A stretch of DNA of 64,000 bases from Flavobacterium salmonis (lineage in GTDB: Bacteria > Bacteroidota > Bacteroidia > Flavobacteriales > Flavobacteriaceae). The stretch spans positions 310,001-374,000 of the forward strand of contig NZ_CAIJDP010000079.1 in NCBI RefSeq assembly GCF_903819435.1, written 5' to 3'. Positions 26,936 through 36,082 of the stretch are shown here, piece by piece. How positions within the stretch are numbered: the stretch's first letter is position 1; the number at the start of each line of letters is the position of its first letter. Both the position numbers and the translations under genes were made by a program. The notes under the pieces are model-generated. The model made no database searches. It saw only the letters and a list, made by a program, of their open reading frames with translations, and had not been told where the DNA came from.

Positions 26936-27757
26936 ATGATTTATATTGTTTCTGTTTTAATTGTCTTATTACTATTGTTTTTAATCGTAATAAATATCCA
27001 GTTTAAATTATTTTACCCTTCTAAAAATAAATTAAGAATTTTAGAATATCATTCTATTTCAACAAATGGTTTTGAAGATCAGATTACAATTAAAAAAGAT
27101 AAAATAATTGAACAATTTGAGTATCTTAAAAAAAATAATTATCAAACATTATGGCTTTCAGAGGTTGATGCTTTAAAAAATAATAAGCAAAAATTACCCA
27201 AAAAAGCAATTGTACTTACTTTTGATGATGGTTTTTTAGACAATTATACAGAACTATATCCTCTACTAAAAGAGTATGATTTTAAAGCAGTCTGTTTTAT
27301 GGTGCTTGGAAGGATTGGGCAGAAAGTAGATTGGAATGGAAAATTTATAAGTGATAATATGCAATTGATGAACAAAGAACAGTTGTTAGCAATTGGCTCT
27401 CATATTGAGTTAGGTTATCATACTTTTAAGCATGATAATTATGCTCATTTATCACTGGAAGACATAGAAAAGGATTTACAACTTTGTCAGGAAATAATCG
27501 CAAAAGAAAATTTAAATGTTTTTCCTGCCTTAGCGTATACTTTTGGAGGGTATTATAGAAAAAAAGGACCTAAACAAGAGCAGTTTTTCGAATTACTAAA
27601 AAAATACGGAATTAAATATGGACTTAGAATAGGGAACAGAATTAATGTATTTCCGATGAAAGCCATTTATGAAGTACAACGAATTGATATCCGGGGAAAA
27701 GATTCATTCGAGACTTTTAAAAAGAAAATACTATTAGGAAGAAGAAAATTATTCTAA
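26936..27757 (+). CDS. membrane-anchored polysaccharide deacetylase (NodB family)
   Basis: A 273-residue protein with an N-terminal membrane anchor (MIYIVSVLIVLLLLFLIVI) and a NodB domain. Metal-binding motifs are LTFDDGFLDNY, and GYHTFKH with the HxxxH pair. EYHSIS near residue 40 is also typical of this subgroup (PgaB-like deacetylases). It would remove N- or O-acetyl groups from a surface glycan on the periplasmic side. It is paired with the GT4 gene 6 bp upstream and followed by a strong terminator. Confidence 0.88.
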   Translation: MIYIVSVLIVLLLLFLIVINIQFKLFYPSKNKLRILEYHSISTNGFEDQITIKKDKIIEQFEYLKKNNYQTLWLSEVDALKNNKQKLPKKAIVLTFDDGFLDNYTELYPLLKEYDFKAVCFMVLGRIGQKVDWNGKFISDNMQLMNKEQLLAIGSHIELGYHTFKHDNYAHLSLEDIEKDLQLCQEIIAKENLNVFPALAYTFGGYYRKKGPKQEQFFELLKKYGIKYGLRIGNRINVFPMKAIYEVQRIDIRGKDSFETFKKKILLGRRKLF

Positions 27758-27771
27758 GAAATGTATAATTT

Positions 27772-27812
27772 AAAAAAGGGTTAAGCTTTATTTAAAAGCT
27801 GACCCTTTTTTT
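27772..27812 (+). terminator. terminator between deacetylase and PL11 genes
   Basis: AAAAAAGGGT pairs with ACCCTTTTTT (27772-27781 with 27802-27811). An inner AGCTTT/AAAGCT pairing and flanking T-run complete it. It is placed between convergent genes and may serve both strands. Confidence 0.8.
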
Positions 27813-27905
27813 ATTATCCTAAAACTGTTACTGACAGATATTGTTTGGTACTTTTATCTTTAGTACAAAAACAATACATTTTTTAATCCAGATTATTTTG
27901 CTATT

Positions 27906-29756
27906 TTACTTCAAAGGCATCAAAACAATATTAGGTTTTGGAGCCTTCTGCATGCCGCTTCCAAAATAAAAACCGGTATGAGGCGGCTGGTTGTATCCTA
28001 CATTTTGCCAGGCAATACTCAAACGATACTGCGGATCATGCATTAAAGTATATTGCCTTACATCAGTTGGAATTATGGTGGAATAGATTCGTAATTCGGT
28101 ATTGTCTGCGCTTCTTAAAATCAGTTCTTCTCTCCAGTCGCCAAAAATATCCGCAGAAAGCGCCGGTGTTGATTTTGTACCATTATTCGATACAGCTCCC
28201 GTTGCTGTGAACAACCTTCCTTTTCTATATTTATCAATATAATTTGAATTCAGAATTTCTCTTGAAGTATCTCCATCCCAGTAAATCAAAAAGTTAATTG
28301 ATTTTGGTGCATCCCCTATTTTATTTCCTTTCATATCATATAAAAACTTAGAACCGGACCACCAGCATTGTGCGCCTTTTCGGGCTGGATCGATATTATC
28401 AGCTACTCCTCTCCCAACGTCTTCATTGGGAGAATCCGTAAATAGAACTTTCCCGTCTGCTGCTGAAAACACAGCTACACCCGGACCGGTAGTTTTATTT
28501 TCAATCTCATGTATTCCAAATGCTTCTAAGCCAGGAAAATCCAAATCTAAATCTGAAACATGCAGCGCATCTCCGTGCCTGAAACCTGTCGTATACAATC
28601 CTTTGCCATTATCATCTACACACATCGATCCGTAAATGATTTCATCTTTTCCGTCGTTATCTACATCTGCAACTGTAAGTCCGTGATTCCCCATTCCGGA
28701 ATACGGATTGTCAGCATCTTTACTGTCAAAAAACCATCTTGGCACCAGTTTTTTATTTTTAAAATCAAAAGCTGCTAAAACTGTTCTGCCGTAGTATCCA
28801 CGGCACATTACCACGCTTGGATGAATGCCATCCAGGTAAGCAATACAAGCGGTAAAACGGTCAATTCTGTTTCCTTTGGTGTCATTTCCTCCGCTACCTC
28901 CATGTCCGCCCCAGCCTGCCAAATCACCACGCTCCGGAATATAATCTGTTGTTGTAACCAGCTTTCCGGTTTTTCCATCAAAAACGGAAAGATATTCAGT
29001 ACCTTTTAAAATTTTCCCGTAAATCGGTGATTTTGGGTCTCGCTCTACCCAGTCTTTTGAAGTATCTCCTACTACATTCCCTTGACTATCAGTTGTGCCA
29101 TCTGCTGTTTTGCAAACCAGTTCTGCAATTCCGTCTCCGTCGAGATCATAGACCATAAACTGTGTATAATGTGCCCCTTCGCGAATATTTTTGCCTAAGG
29201 TAATCTGCCATAAAAATTTTCCGTCTAAAGTATACGCCTGAAAAATAGGAGGATCCGTAATACCTGTATGCGAATTGTCATGTCCTCTGCCGGTCATATG
29301 CACTACCAAATCATATCTTCCGTCTCCGTCTAAATCCCCTGTAGAAAGATCATTCGGAATATAACCCTCAACCGGTTTTATAGCAATTGACAAATAATCC
29401 TTGTCCGAACTTGAAGCCGGAATCGTAAAACTTCCTTTGGCTTCTGTTTCTTTTCCTTTTAAAACCGTTTTTACAAACCAGGTATTTTCTTCCTTAGGGT
29501 TTGCTTTGGAATCAACAAAATTCGTGGCTCCGGTAATAGGCTCTTCATTTAGTTTTATAGCTTTTTGAACTCCGCTTTTTCGATATAAATTAAAAGCCAG
29601 ATCATCTGCATCAGTTCCTAAAACACGCCAGCTAATAAAAAACTGTCCTTTGTTTTTAATGGCAATAACGCCACGATCTAAACTTTCCATTTGTCTTTGG
29701 GCCAATAAAATGGAACCCGACAAAAGGAATAATGTTACTAAAATTTTATTTTTCAT
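27906..29756 (-). CDS. rhamnogalacturonan endolyase, PL11 family
   Basis: A 616-residue PL11 enzyme with signal peptide (MKNKILVTLFLLSGSILLAQ) that would cleave the Rha-GalA backbone of rhamnogalacturonan I by beta-elimination. The opening RQMESLDRGVIAIKNKGQFFISWRVL is the PL11 N-terminal domain. The eight-bladed propeller carries DLDGDGRYDLVVHM, DLDGDGIAELVCK and DVDNDGKDEIIYG, acidic calcium-binding loops, and ends with WQNVGYNQPPHTGFYF. There is no T9SS tail, so it is probably periplasmic, unlike the larger PL11 at the right edge. It is the third gene of a minus-strand operon headed by the DUF4450 gene. Confidence 0.95.
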   Translation of the reverse strand: MKNKILVTLFLLSGSILLAQRQMESLDRGVIAIKNKGQFFISWRVLGTDADDLAFNLYRKSGVQKAIKLNEEPITGATNFVDSKANPKEENTWFVKTVLKGKETEAKGSFTIPASSSDKDYLSIAIKPVEGYIPNDLSTGDLDGDGRYDLVVHMTGRGHDNSHTGITDPPIFQAYTLDGKFLWQITLGKNIREGAHYTQFMVYDLDGDGIAELVCKTADGTTDSQGNVVGDTSKDWVERDPKSPIYGKILKGTEYLSVFDGKTGKLVTTTDYIPERGDLAGWGGHGGSGGNDTKGNRIDRFTACIAYLDGIHPSVVMCRGYYGRTVLAAFDFKNKKLVPRWFFDSKDADNPYSGMGNHGLTVADVDNDGKDEIIYGSMCVDDNGKGLYTTGFRHGDALHVSDLDLDFPGLEAFGIHEIENKTTGPGVAVFSAADGKVLFTDSPNEDVGRGVADNIDPARKGAQCWWSGSKFLYDMKGNKIGDAPKSINFLIYWDGDTSREILNSNYIDKYRKGRLFTATGAVSNNGTKSTPALSADIFGDWREELILRSADNTELRIYSTIIPTDVRQYTLMHDPQYRLSIAWQNVGYNQPPHTGFYFGSGMQKAPKPNIVLMPLK

Positions 29757-29831
29757 AAATTGGTTTTGGTAGATAAAGTTTTATGCATACTTAGACTGAT
29801 TTTAGCAGATAAGGTTTATTTGTAAAAAAAA

Positions 29832-29945
29832 TAATCTCGCAAAGTCGCAGAATCGCAAAGTTTTGATTTTACATTTTCTTTGCGTCTTAGCTACTTTGCG
29901 AGATTAAAAAAACTTAGCTTCTCAGAATCTTAGCAACTTAGCGTC
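29832..29945. repeat. inverted repeat of the CTCGCAAAG/CTTTGCG type
   Basis: Arms 29832-29858 and 29878-29905 share AATCTCGCAAAG and CGCAAAG with a few mismatches. They are followed by TTAGC-containing repeats (29909-29945). The phrasing resembles dispersed flavobacterial intergenic repeats. It lies between two genes of the DUF4450 operon and is not a classical terminator. Confidence 0.7.
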
Positions 29946-29955
29946 TTCAAAAAAA

Positions 29956-32151
29956 CTAAAACATCTTCTTAAACCCTTCACTCTTAACCTTCCATGTCCC
30001 ATCTTTTGGAAAACCAGGATTTTCTATTGTATTTCCCTCCCAGCCGGCGCACATCATCGCAACAGCCGTTAGTAATCCTCCGTTACCCGGAAGATACAAC
30101 GTTAGTCTTGGCGATTGGTAATTATGTCCGTTTATTAAATACGTATTGGTTACTACATTCATAAAAAGAGCGTCAACTGCTTTTTCAGGCATTTGCAAAC
30201 GGGCTGCAGACATTGCTGTCATTGGGAAATCCCATCCCCAGGTTTTGTCCCATGACCAGGTATCCCAAACCAAATCGAAAGTATTTTTCATGATTTTTTT
30301 ATCTAAAAGAGACGTTTCAGGAAGCATCCCGAAAGTTCCTAATACTGACGGATGATCGGTTTTAAACTCCGGATTGGTATACGAATCAGTAGCGCTTTCT
30401 GTTGCCAGATAAACATCTTTCGCAATTGGCAATGGCGATAGTTTTTTCAAAACATCTTCCCATTTTTCAGGCACTCTTTGATTTAATTTTTTCTTCCAGC
30501 TGATAGCCGTTTTCAAAGCCCAGTTCCAGTATGCTAATTCATACGTAGGATTAAAAGTTTCGATGGCTTTGAATCTTTCCTGCGCAGGAATTACGCCCGG
30601 CCCTAAAACGTAACGATTGTTTTTACTGTCGTAATTGGCAAATGAAGCCATAAAATCTGCCGTTGCAAAAACACGTTCGCTATATAAATTCAAAGTTGCT
30701 GCTGTTGGTTTCGCCTGATAGATCAAATCGGCGTAGGTAATAAAATGCGGCTGTTGCCAAATCAGGAATGCCCCTACAGACGACGGGCTTTCATTACCAT
30801 CATAATCTGTCATTTTCTGCCATCTTGCCCCTTCAAAACCTTGTCTTTTGGCAATGTCTTTAGCCTTTGTGAAAATTTTTTGATACCACGGAAGGCTGTT
30901 TTCCAGTAATTCAGGTCTGTCCCAAAGTGCAAAATGTACTCCGTGCCACCAATGCATTTCTAAATGCGGCTTTCCGTACCAGCTGTTATAAGTTAACCCC
31001 GTTTCCTGTGGCGGAACTTTTCCGGTACATTGTAATTTGGTCAGGTATTGCGAAAGAATTACACGTCGTTCCAATTCATGTGCACGTTTGTCTGTACTTC
31101 CTGAAAAATCTACTGCTGCACCGCTTTTCCAAAAGGATTCCCAACCAGCAATACTGCTTTTTTCAATCGCTTCAAAAGAAGGAATTACAGATTTGTTTTT
31201 ATCTGTTTGAACGAACGAACAACTCAATTCGATTGTATTGCTTTTTGAAGGCTCTACAACAAAATAATGTTTCGCTTTTTCTTTAATCGATGCAGTGCCT
31301 TTCCATTTCAAATTAATATCATACGAAATACTGTCCATTACGTGTGTAATTGTAGCTTCTGATTTATTTTTGATTTTCAGATTGCTTTTATAATCTTGTT
31401 TTCCGCTCCATTTTTTCCCCATATCAGTCCCCGCAATAGCTACGGCTGAAATACTTACATCCTGTTTTTCTTCCCATTTCGTACCCATATCACCCCATAG
31501 TCCTGTTGGAAAAGGGATTCGGACACGAATTTTCAAACGCCCTTGTTGAATTAAATCTGATTCTACTTTAAAGCCTAAAGCATCTTTTGTCTGATCGCAA
31601 GCCGTTATCACTTTCACAGAAGTGCCTTCGACCTCAAAATAGCTCTCAATTATTCCTGTCCATAAATTCAGCTTTTGATTAATCGCTTCAATATCTTCCG
31701 GCTTTACCAAACTGCCATCTTTTTTGGTGATTTCAAAACCTATATTTCCCAATTGCAATAAATGCGGGTTTTGACGAAACCATTCGACTGCTTCTTTTTT
31801 TCGTGCAGGTTCTTTAATTTGTGTTGAATACGAAATCTTACGACCATACTGATCTACGTCTTTTAGAGTCTCAGAAAACTTATAATTCTCCGTATTTTTA
31901 TAACTGTCCCAACCCCATTCAGATTGTGTTCCCAACGGAATTCCGTTTTGGTATTTTTCAGGAAAACTTTGCAGACCAGTAGCATCAACAGTAAAAGCAA
32001 AAGTACCGTTTCCAACTGTCAAGGAAGCTAAAGTATCTATTGCGGTAATTTGAAAATTATGCCTTGTTACCAATGCTTTCCTGTCTATTTTTTGCTGGGC
32101 CGACAGGGAAATAGAAAACACAAATGCAATAATTAATTGATATTTTTTCAT
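29956..32151 (-). CDS. putative secreted (alpha/alpha)6-barrel glycosidase, GH65-like
   Basis: A 731-residue protein with signal peptide (MKKYQLIIAFVFSISLSAQ). The opening VTRHNFQITAIDTLASLTVGNGTFAFTVD and GIPLGTQSEWGWDSY resemble unclassified six-hairpin glycosidase-like proteins of Bacteroidota polysaccharide loci, related to GH65/clan GH-L. The helical part includes EMHWWHGVHFALWDRPELL, GARWQKMTDYDGNESPSS and LIWQQPHF, which could form a carbohydrate pocket; E and D residues there are catalytic candidates. The substrate is unknown. Position between DUF4450 and PL11 genes argues for rhamnogalacturonan oligosaccharides. It starts 83 bp after the DUF4450 gene. Confidence 0.6.
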   Translation of the reverse strand: MKKYQLIIAFVFSISLSAQQKIDRKALVTRHNFQITAIDTLASLTVGNGTFAFTVDATGLQSFPEKYQNGIPLGTQSEWGWDSYKNTENYKFSETLKDVDQYGRKISYSTQIKEPARKKEAVEWFRQNPHLLQLGNIGFEITKKDGSLVKPEDIEAINQKLNLWTGIIESYFEVEGTSVKVITACDQTKDALGFKVESDLIQQGRLKIRVRIPFPTGLWGDMGTKWEEKQDVSISAVAIAGTDMGKKWSGKQDYKSNLKIKNKSEATITHVMDSISYDINLKWKGTASIKEKAKHYFVVEPSKSNTIELSCSFVQTDKNKSVIPSFEAIEKSSIAGWESFWKSGAAVDFSGSTDKRAHELERRVILSQYLTKLQCTGKVPPQETGLTYNSWYGKPHLEMHWWHGVHFALWDRPELLENSLPWYQKIFTKAKDIAKRQGFEGARWQKMTDYDGNESPSSVGAFLIWQQPHFITYADLIYQAKPTAATLNLYSERVFATADFMASFANYDSKNNRYVLGPGVIPAQERFKAIETFNPTYELAYWNWALKTAISWKKKLNQRVPEKWEDVLKKLSPLPIAKDVYLATESATDSYTNPEFKTDHPSVLGTFGMLPETSLLDKKIMKNTFDLVWDTWSWDKTWGWDFPMTAMSAARLQMPEKAVDALFMNVVTNTYLINGHNYQSPRLTLYLPGNGGLLTAVAMMCAGWEGNTIENPGFPKDGTWKVKSEGFKKMF

Positions 32152-32190
32152 CTGATATTTAATTTATTTTTTGATCGTTTAAGTTTTAAA

Positions 32191-32243
32191 AATTATCTAA
32201 TTATCTAATTGACATATTTTCTAATTTAAAAATATTATCTAAT
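32191..32243. repeat. TATCTAATT short repeats
   Basis: Four copies of a TATCTAATT-like unit lie in the gap between the DUF4450 gene and the GH65-like gene; the last overlaps the DUF4450 stop codon. This is AT-rich filler, typical of flavobacterial gaps. Confidence 0.55.
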
Positions 32244-35200
32244 TAAAGTAGCACTCATCAAACCAATTACCACATCATTTGCGATAGTTTTGACTGTCAT
32301 GTTTTTTAATGTTTTATTCTTATTCAAAGGCAAATCCAAAATGGTTGCAGCTCCGCCATCAATTCCAAAATTTGAATATCCTTTTATACTTTTAAAATCC
32401 TTAAATGTTCTTGAAATTTCTCCCGATTTCAAATATACCCTTGGTGGTTTTGGTGCATCGGTTGTAAACGCTAATCCATCCACAAAATAATCCTGCTCGA
32501 TTGGCCACCAGTTTTCCGGATTTTTCAATTGTAAAATTTCCGAAGTTCCATCTGTATAATTAACCTCGATTTCACCATTAACGATTCGGCTTTGCATTGG
32601 ATTAGTAGTTCCGGCAACCATAAAATAAATGTGCGATGCTTTTCCGCTTAAAGGAATACTAACGCTTTTTGGAAAATTATCCCACTGCGATGTAAAAATG
32701 ATGTTTTTCTGATTTCCATCAGAAGGAGTTTTAAAAGAAAAACCATATGGAGTTGAAATTTCTCCGTTTGATTTAGCTTTTCCGCGCAATCCTGAATCGT
32801 CAATATTTACCGATACATTCGGGTAACACCAATTCCCTATTCCGTTTGTTGGAAGTTGTAAAGTCACGGTTTGTGGTCTTGGAGATAAATATTTTTGATT
32901 GAAAACATCTGTTACTTTCGAATTAAAAAAAGAAGAAAGCGAAACTGTTTCTGTTTTTGTTGCAGCATTAACGGGAATATCCCAGTTCGTAAAAGTGATT
33001 TCTTTTATGGAATTTGAATTTGTATGAATCGAAAAATTATTAGTTCCCGGAACTAATTTCTGAAACGGAATTACAACGGTTTCTTTTTGATTGGCATCTA
33101 AAACAATCTTTTGCTGATTTCCTTTTTCCGAAGCATCAAAAACTATATTTCCTTCAATTTTGTTCTCCGAATTATTCTTTAGGGTAATCTCTACATTATT
33201 ATTTTTTAACTGAATAATTTCTGATTCAATTTTAGATTTCAAATCAACTTCAACTGGCTGCCACCATGTTACATCTCCTTGTTTTAACTGAACGAAAAAT
33301 GTTTTAGACTGGTTTCCGTATGCAATTGCCTCATACGATTTATTTGTTTTCGAAATTTTATTCAAAATAGACTGCGGGTCATAAACTGAAACTATTTCTG
33401 CCTTAGTGGTTGTTATGCTAAAAGATTCTCCTGCAGTTAATGAAGCAACAGGTTTTATATCTTCTAAAACATCACCTTTCCAGTTAATTTTTACATCATA
33501 ATCAGTTTCATACGGCACTTCCACATCAATTTTTGGAGTACCTATACTTTCCGGAATATTTTTCCAGCTAACTGATTTTCCATTAACTGTTATATCCTTA
33601 ATTCCGTCAAAAGGTGCATTTACAACCAGTTTCAGATTCATTTTTGCTGTAAACTGATTTTTTATGAAATAGGAGTCTGTTTTGTTTTCTCTTTTAAAAT
33701 CAATTGAAATATCCGGGATATCCAAAGCTGCGTGATTCCATTTTGAAGGAAATCCAGGCTGAATCGTTAAAACCTCCGCCAAAGCATCAGGCTGAATACC
33801 GAAAAGTCCTTCTACCAAAGTTCTCGACGCCATTCCAATCGGGTCAGCAAAATCGCGGTACAATTCGCCTCTTATGGCATCCTGATACAAAAGCTGTTCA
33901 AAACCACCCGGAGAAGCGCCAAGATACATACTTTCGATCAGCACACTTTCCCACATTTTAAATGCTTTTTCTGAATGTCCTCCCTGCCAGAAAGCCAGCG
34001 ACGTATGTAATTGTTCTGCCAGCGCCACATTATTGATAGACCACGTATAAGGTTGCCAATTGGTGGTGCTTATCGTGTAAAGATCCGTTTTATCAAGTCC
34101 TTCCGCTGAAATCGGGATATGCGGAATCTGCTTGTCCACATAAAGCAGCATCTGATAACTCTCAAACGGATTCGATAATTCGGAATCGATAGTGTGATAA
34201 ATGCTCCAGACACCGGGAACATCATGCAATAATCTGTTTCCAAGAACATCTTTATATTCTGCAAAAATGCCTTTTTTCGGAATCCAAAGCTGGTCTTTTG
34301 AAGCTTTTAGTATTTTATCAGCTTCTTTAACAAAAGGATTTTCATTCTGCTGAATCTTTTTGGCTACTTCAGCCACCGTTTTATTTGCATAAAAATTATA
34401 AGCCGAAGAATGTATTACACCGCCACCGCTGTACTGTAAAGCATCGCTCGCCCAAATTGTCGCATAGGCATCATAAAGTCCGTCATTATCCGGATCAAAG
34501 TTTCTTTTTTCCCAGTTTAAATGTCTTTGGATCGTTGGCCACATTTCTTTCATAAACGAAGTATCTCCCGTCCATTTAAAATGCCTCAGCATCTGATCGA
34601 AAAAAACCAGGTTCATGTCATAATGATGTGCTAGTGTATTTTTATTTGGGTTTCGGCTGATGTAGCCACTACTGAACATTGAGGTTCCTAAGACTTCTTT
34701 CTGGCGTGCAAAATTGCGAACCGTATCCCAAACAATGGGACCGTTTTCAGGAGTGGTAACCTGTGAATTGCTGTAACTTGTAAAATGCGCTTTCGCACGG
34801 TCATGCCAGCCCAAAGGATCAGCCGTATAAGCACCACGCCACGCGTTCAGATACATACGCCATGCGATAGCACCGTGAAGGTAAGCCGGGCTTTCCCAAA
34901 TCCCGTCTGCTGCGATGGAAAGTGCTGAACCTAATATATTAATGTAAGGATCCGGCGTTGTAACCTTTACTCTATTCGCCAAAAGAAGCGTTTCCTGAAC
35001 CGATTTATCATACAATTGCGATAATCCTTTTTGAGAAACATCTGATTTTAAGTCCTCAGTTGCAAACAGCCAGTATAATTCGCTTTTTGAAATGGCACTT
35101 TTTCCTGTAACAAGCGTTAGATTTTCAGGACTTGAACTGTATAATTCCAAAGGCGTTTTTTGCCGTTTTGGATTGGCTAATTTTACATCAGAACCCGGAA

Positions 35201-35858
35201 AATAACCTGTGAGTTTTTTATTGTTACCCGTTTTCTCTTTGTTACTTTCAGAACCATATTCCAGTAAAAAAGACTGTTTTTTTAGGGTGTATTTATTATT
35301 CGTACAATATTCAGGCTGTAAATAAAACACCGATTCAGGATCGGCACCAATATCACCGTCACGACTAAACTTTTTACCGGTTGCTCCTCCATAAGCCCAG
35401 ACCAAATTTACTTTTTTGGATACATTTTCGCCTGATACTTTTACAATAAAACCTTCTTTTTCTTTAAGTGCAACAACTTTTACAATCAGTTTTCCGTTAT
35501 CTAAAATAGGGTCCTGAATTTCGTATTGCATCGTACCCAATACATATTTTGTATCAATTTTTGAAGCTTCTGTAATCCACTTGCTTTCTTTGTCATTGAC
35601 CAAGCCCAGTTTAAAGTTTCCTCCCATTCCCGGCATGTACATGGCAAATTCAGGCAAATCTCCTGTCTCAACCCTAAAACCTGTATTAGAACCATAAAGT
35701 GCCCTGTTGAATTTTCGGGTACCATTTTTCAAAACAAAACTATTTCCCTCGGGAACATAATGCATTTTACGCTGAGTTTTTTCCTGTCCAATAATTAGAG
35801 CAGGACATAGCAGTAGTAAGCCAATGAGTGTGTGAATGGTATTGTTTTTGATTTTCAT
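32235..35858 (-). CDS. large secreted DUF4450-type protein, putative glycosidase
   Basis: A 1207-residue protein with signal peptide (to about residue 24). The N-terminal region MHYVPEGNSFVLKNGTRKFNRALYG and VETGDLPEFAMYMPGMGGNFKLG match what I know as DUF4450. The middle (about 330-700) looks like an alpha/alpha barrel, as in GH63/GH78-type enzymes (LTSLAWRMYLNAWRGAY-like helices, WPTIQRHLNWEKRNFDPDNDGLYDAY). The C-terminal part is beta-rich. No activity is assigned with confidence. It heads a three-gene operon with the GH65-like protein and PL11 and has an ACAGGAT operator 93 bp upstream, so a role on RG-I or its side chains is likely. Confidence 0.65.
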   Translation of the reverse strand: MKIKNNTIHTLIGLLLLCPALIIGQEKTQRKMHYVPEGNSFVLKNGTRKFNRALYGSNTGFRVETGDLPEFAMYMPGMGGNFKLGLVNDKESKWITEASKIDTKYVLGTMQYEIQDPILDNGKLIVKVVALKEKEGFIVKVSGENVSKKVNLVWAYGGATGKKFSRDGDIGADPESVFYLQPEYCTNNKYTLKKQSFLLEYGSESNKEKTGNNKKLTGYFPGSDVKLANPKRQKTPLELYSSSPENLTLVTGKSAISKSELYWLFATEDLKSDVSQKGLSQLYDKSVQETLLLANRVKVTTPDPYINILGSALSIAADGIWESPAYLHGAIAWRMYLNAWRGAYTADPLGWHDRAKAHFTSYSNSQVTTPENGPIVWDTVRNFARQKEVLGTSMFSSGYISRNPNKNTLAHHYDMNLVFFDQMLRHFKWTGDTSFMKEMWPTIQRHLNWEKRNFDPDNDGLYDAYATIWASDALQYSGGGVIHSSAYNFYANKTVAEVAKKIQQNENPFVKEADKILKASKDQLWIPKKGIFAEYKDVLGNRLLHDVPGVWSIYHTIDSELSNPFESYQMLLYVDKQIPHIPISAEGLDKTDLYTISTTNWQPYTWSINNVALAEQLHTSLAFWQGGHSEKAFKMWESVLIESMYLGASPGGFEQLLYQDAIRGELYRDFADPIGMASRTLVEGLFGIQPDALAEVLTIQPGFPSKWNHAALDIPDISIDFKRENKTDSYFIKNQFTAKMNLKLVVNAPFDGIKDITVNGKSVSWKNIPESIGTPKIDVEVPYETDYDVKINWKGDVLEDIKPVASLTAGESFSITTTKAEIVSVYDPQSILNKISKTNKSYEAIAYGNQSKTFFVQLKQGDVTWWQPVEVDLKSKIESEIIQLKNNNVEITLKNNSENKIEGNIVFDASEKGNQQKIVLDANQKETVVIPFQKLVPGTNNFSIHTNSNSIKEITFTNWDIPVNAATKTETVSLSSFFNSKVTDVFNQKYLSPRPQTVTLQLPTNGIGNWCYPNVSVNIDDSGLRGKAKSNGEISTPYGFSFKTPSDGNQKNIIFTSQWDNFPKSVSIPLSGKASHIYFMVAGTTNPMQSRIVNGEIEVNYTDGTSEILQLKNPENWWPIEQDYFVDGLAFTTDAPKPPRVYLKSGEISRTFKDFKSIKGYSNFGIDGGAATILDLPLNKNKTLKNMTVKTIANDVVIGLMSATLIR

Positions 35859-35950
35859 AAAATTTAATAATTCAAAGGCACATAATCATTATCAAATACC
35901 TAATGATTTTGATAATTTAAACGCAATTTCTTCGTTTTTTTATGGTATTG

Positions 35951-35968
35951 CATCCTGTACCTACCTGA
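35951..35968 (-). promoter_or_regulatory. ACAGGAT tandem-repeat operator (site B) for the DUF4450 operon
   Basis: Read towards the DUF4450 gene the site is TCAGGTAGGTACAGGATG. The downstream half is intact and the upstream half is degenerate. No TANNTTTG box is found 20 nt beyond it, unlike the sites C, D1, D2 and E. Confidence 0.6.
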
Positions 35969-36008
35969 TTTTTTTCAATATCATAATTTATATTCTTTCA
36001 TTTTTTTA

Positions 36009-36054
36009 ACATCATAGTACAGGATACTATATAATAATGGAACCGTTAGTTTTG
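36009..36054 (+). promoter_or_regulatory. ACAGGAT operator (site C) and -7 box for the CE12 operon
   Basis: ACATCATAGTACAGGATA (36009-36026) faces the CE12 gene. Exactly 20 nt further is TAGTTTTG (36047-36054), a perfect TANNTTTG -7 box, 28 bp before the start codon. The -33 position is adjacent to the operator, as expected for an activator contacting polymerase. Confidence 0.7.
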
Positions 36055-36082
36055 AAAATACAATAATTTAAATAGAAAAACT

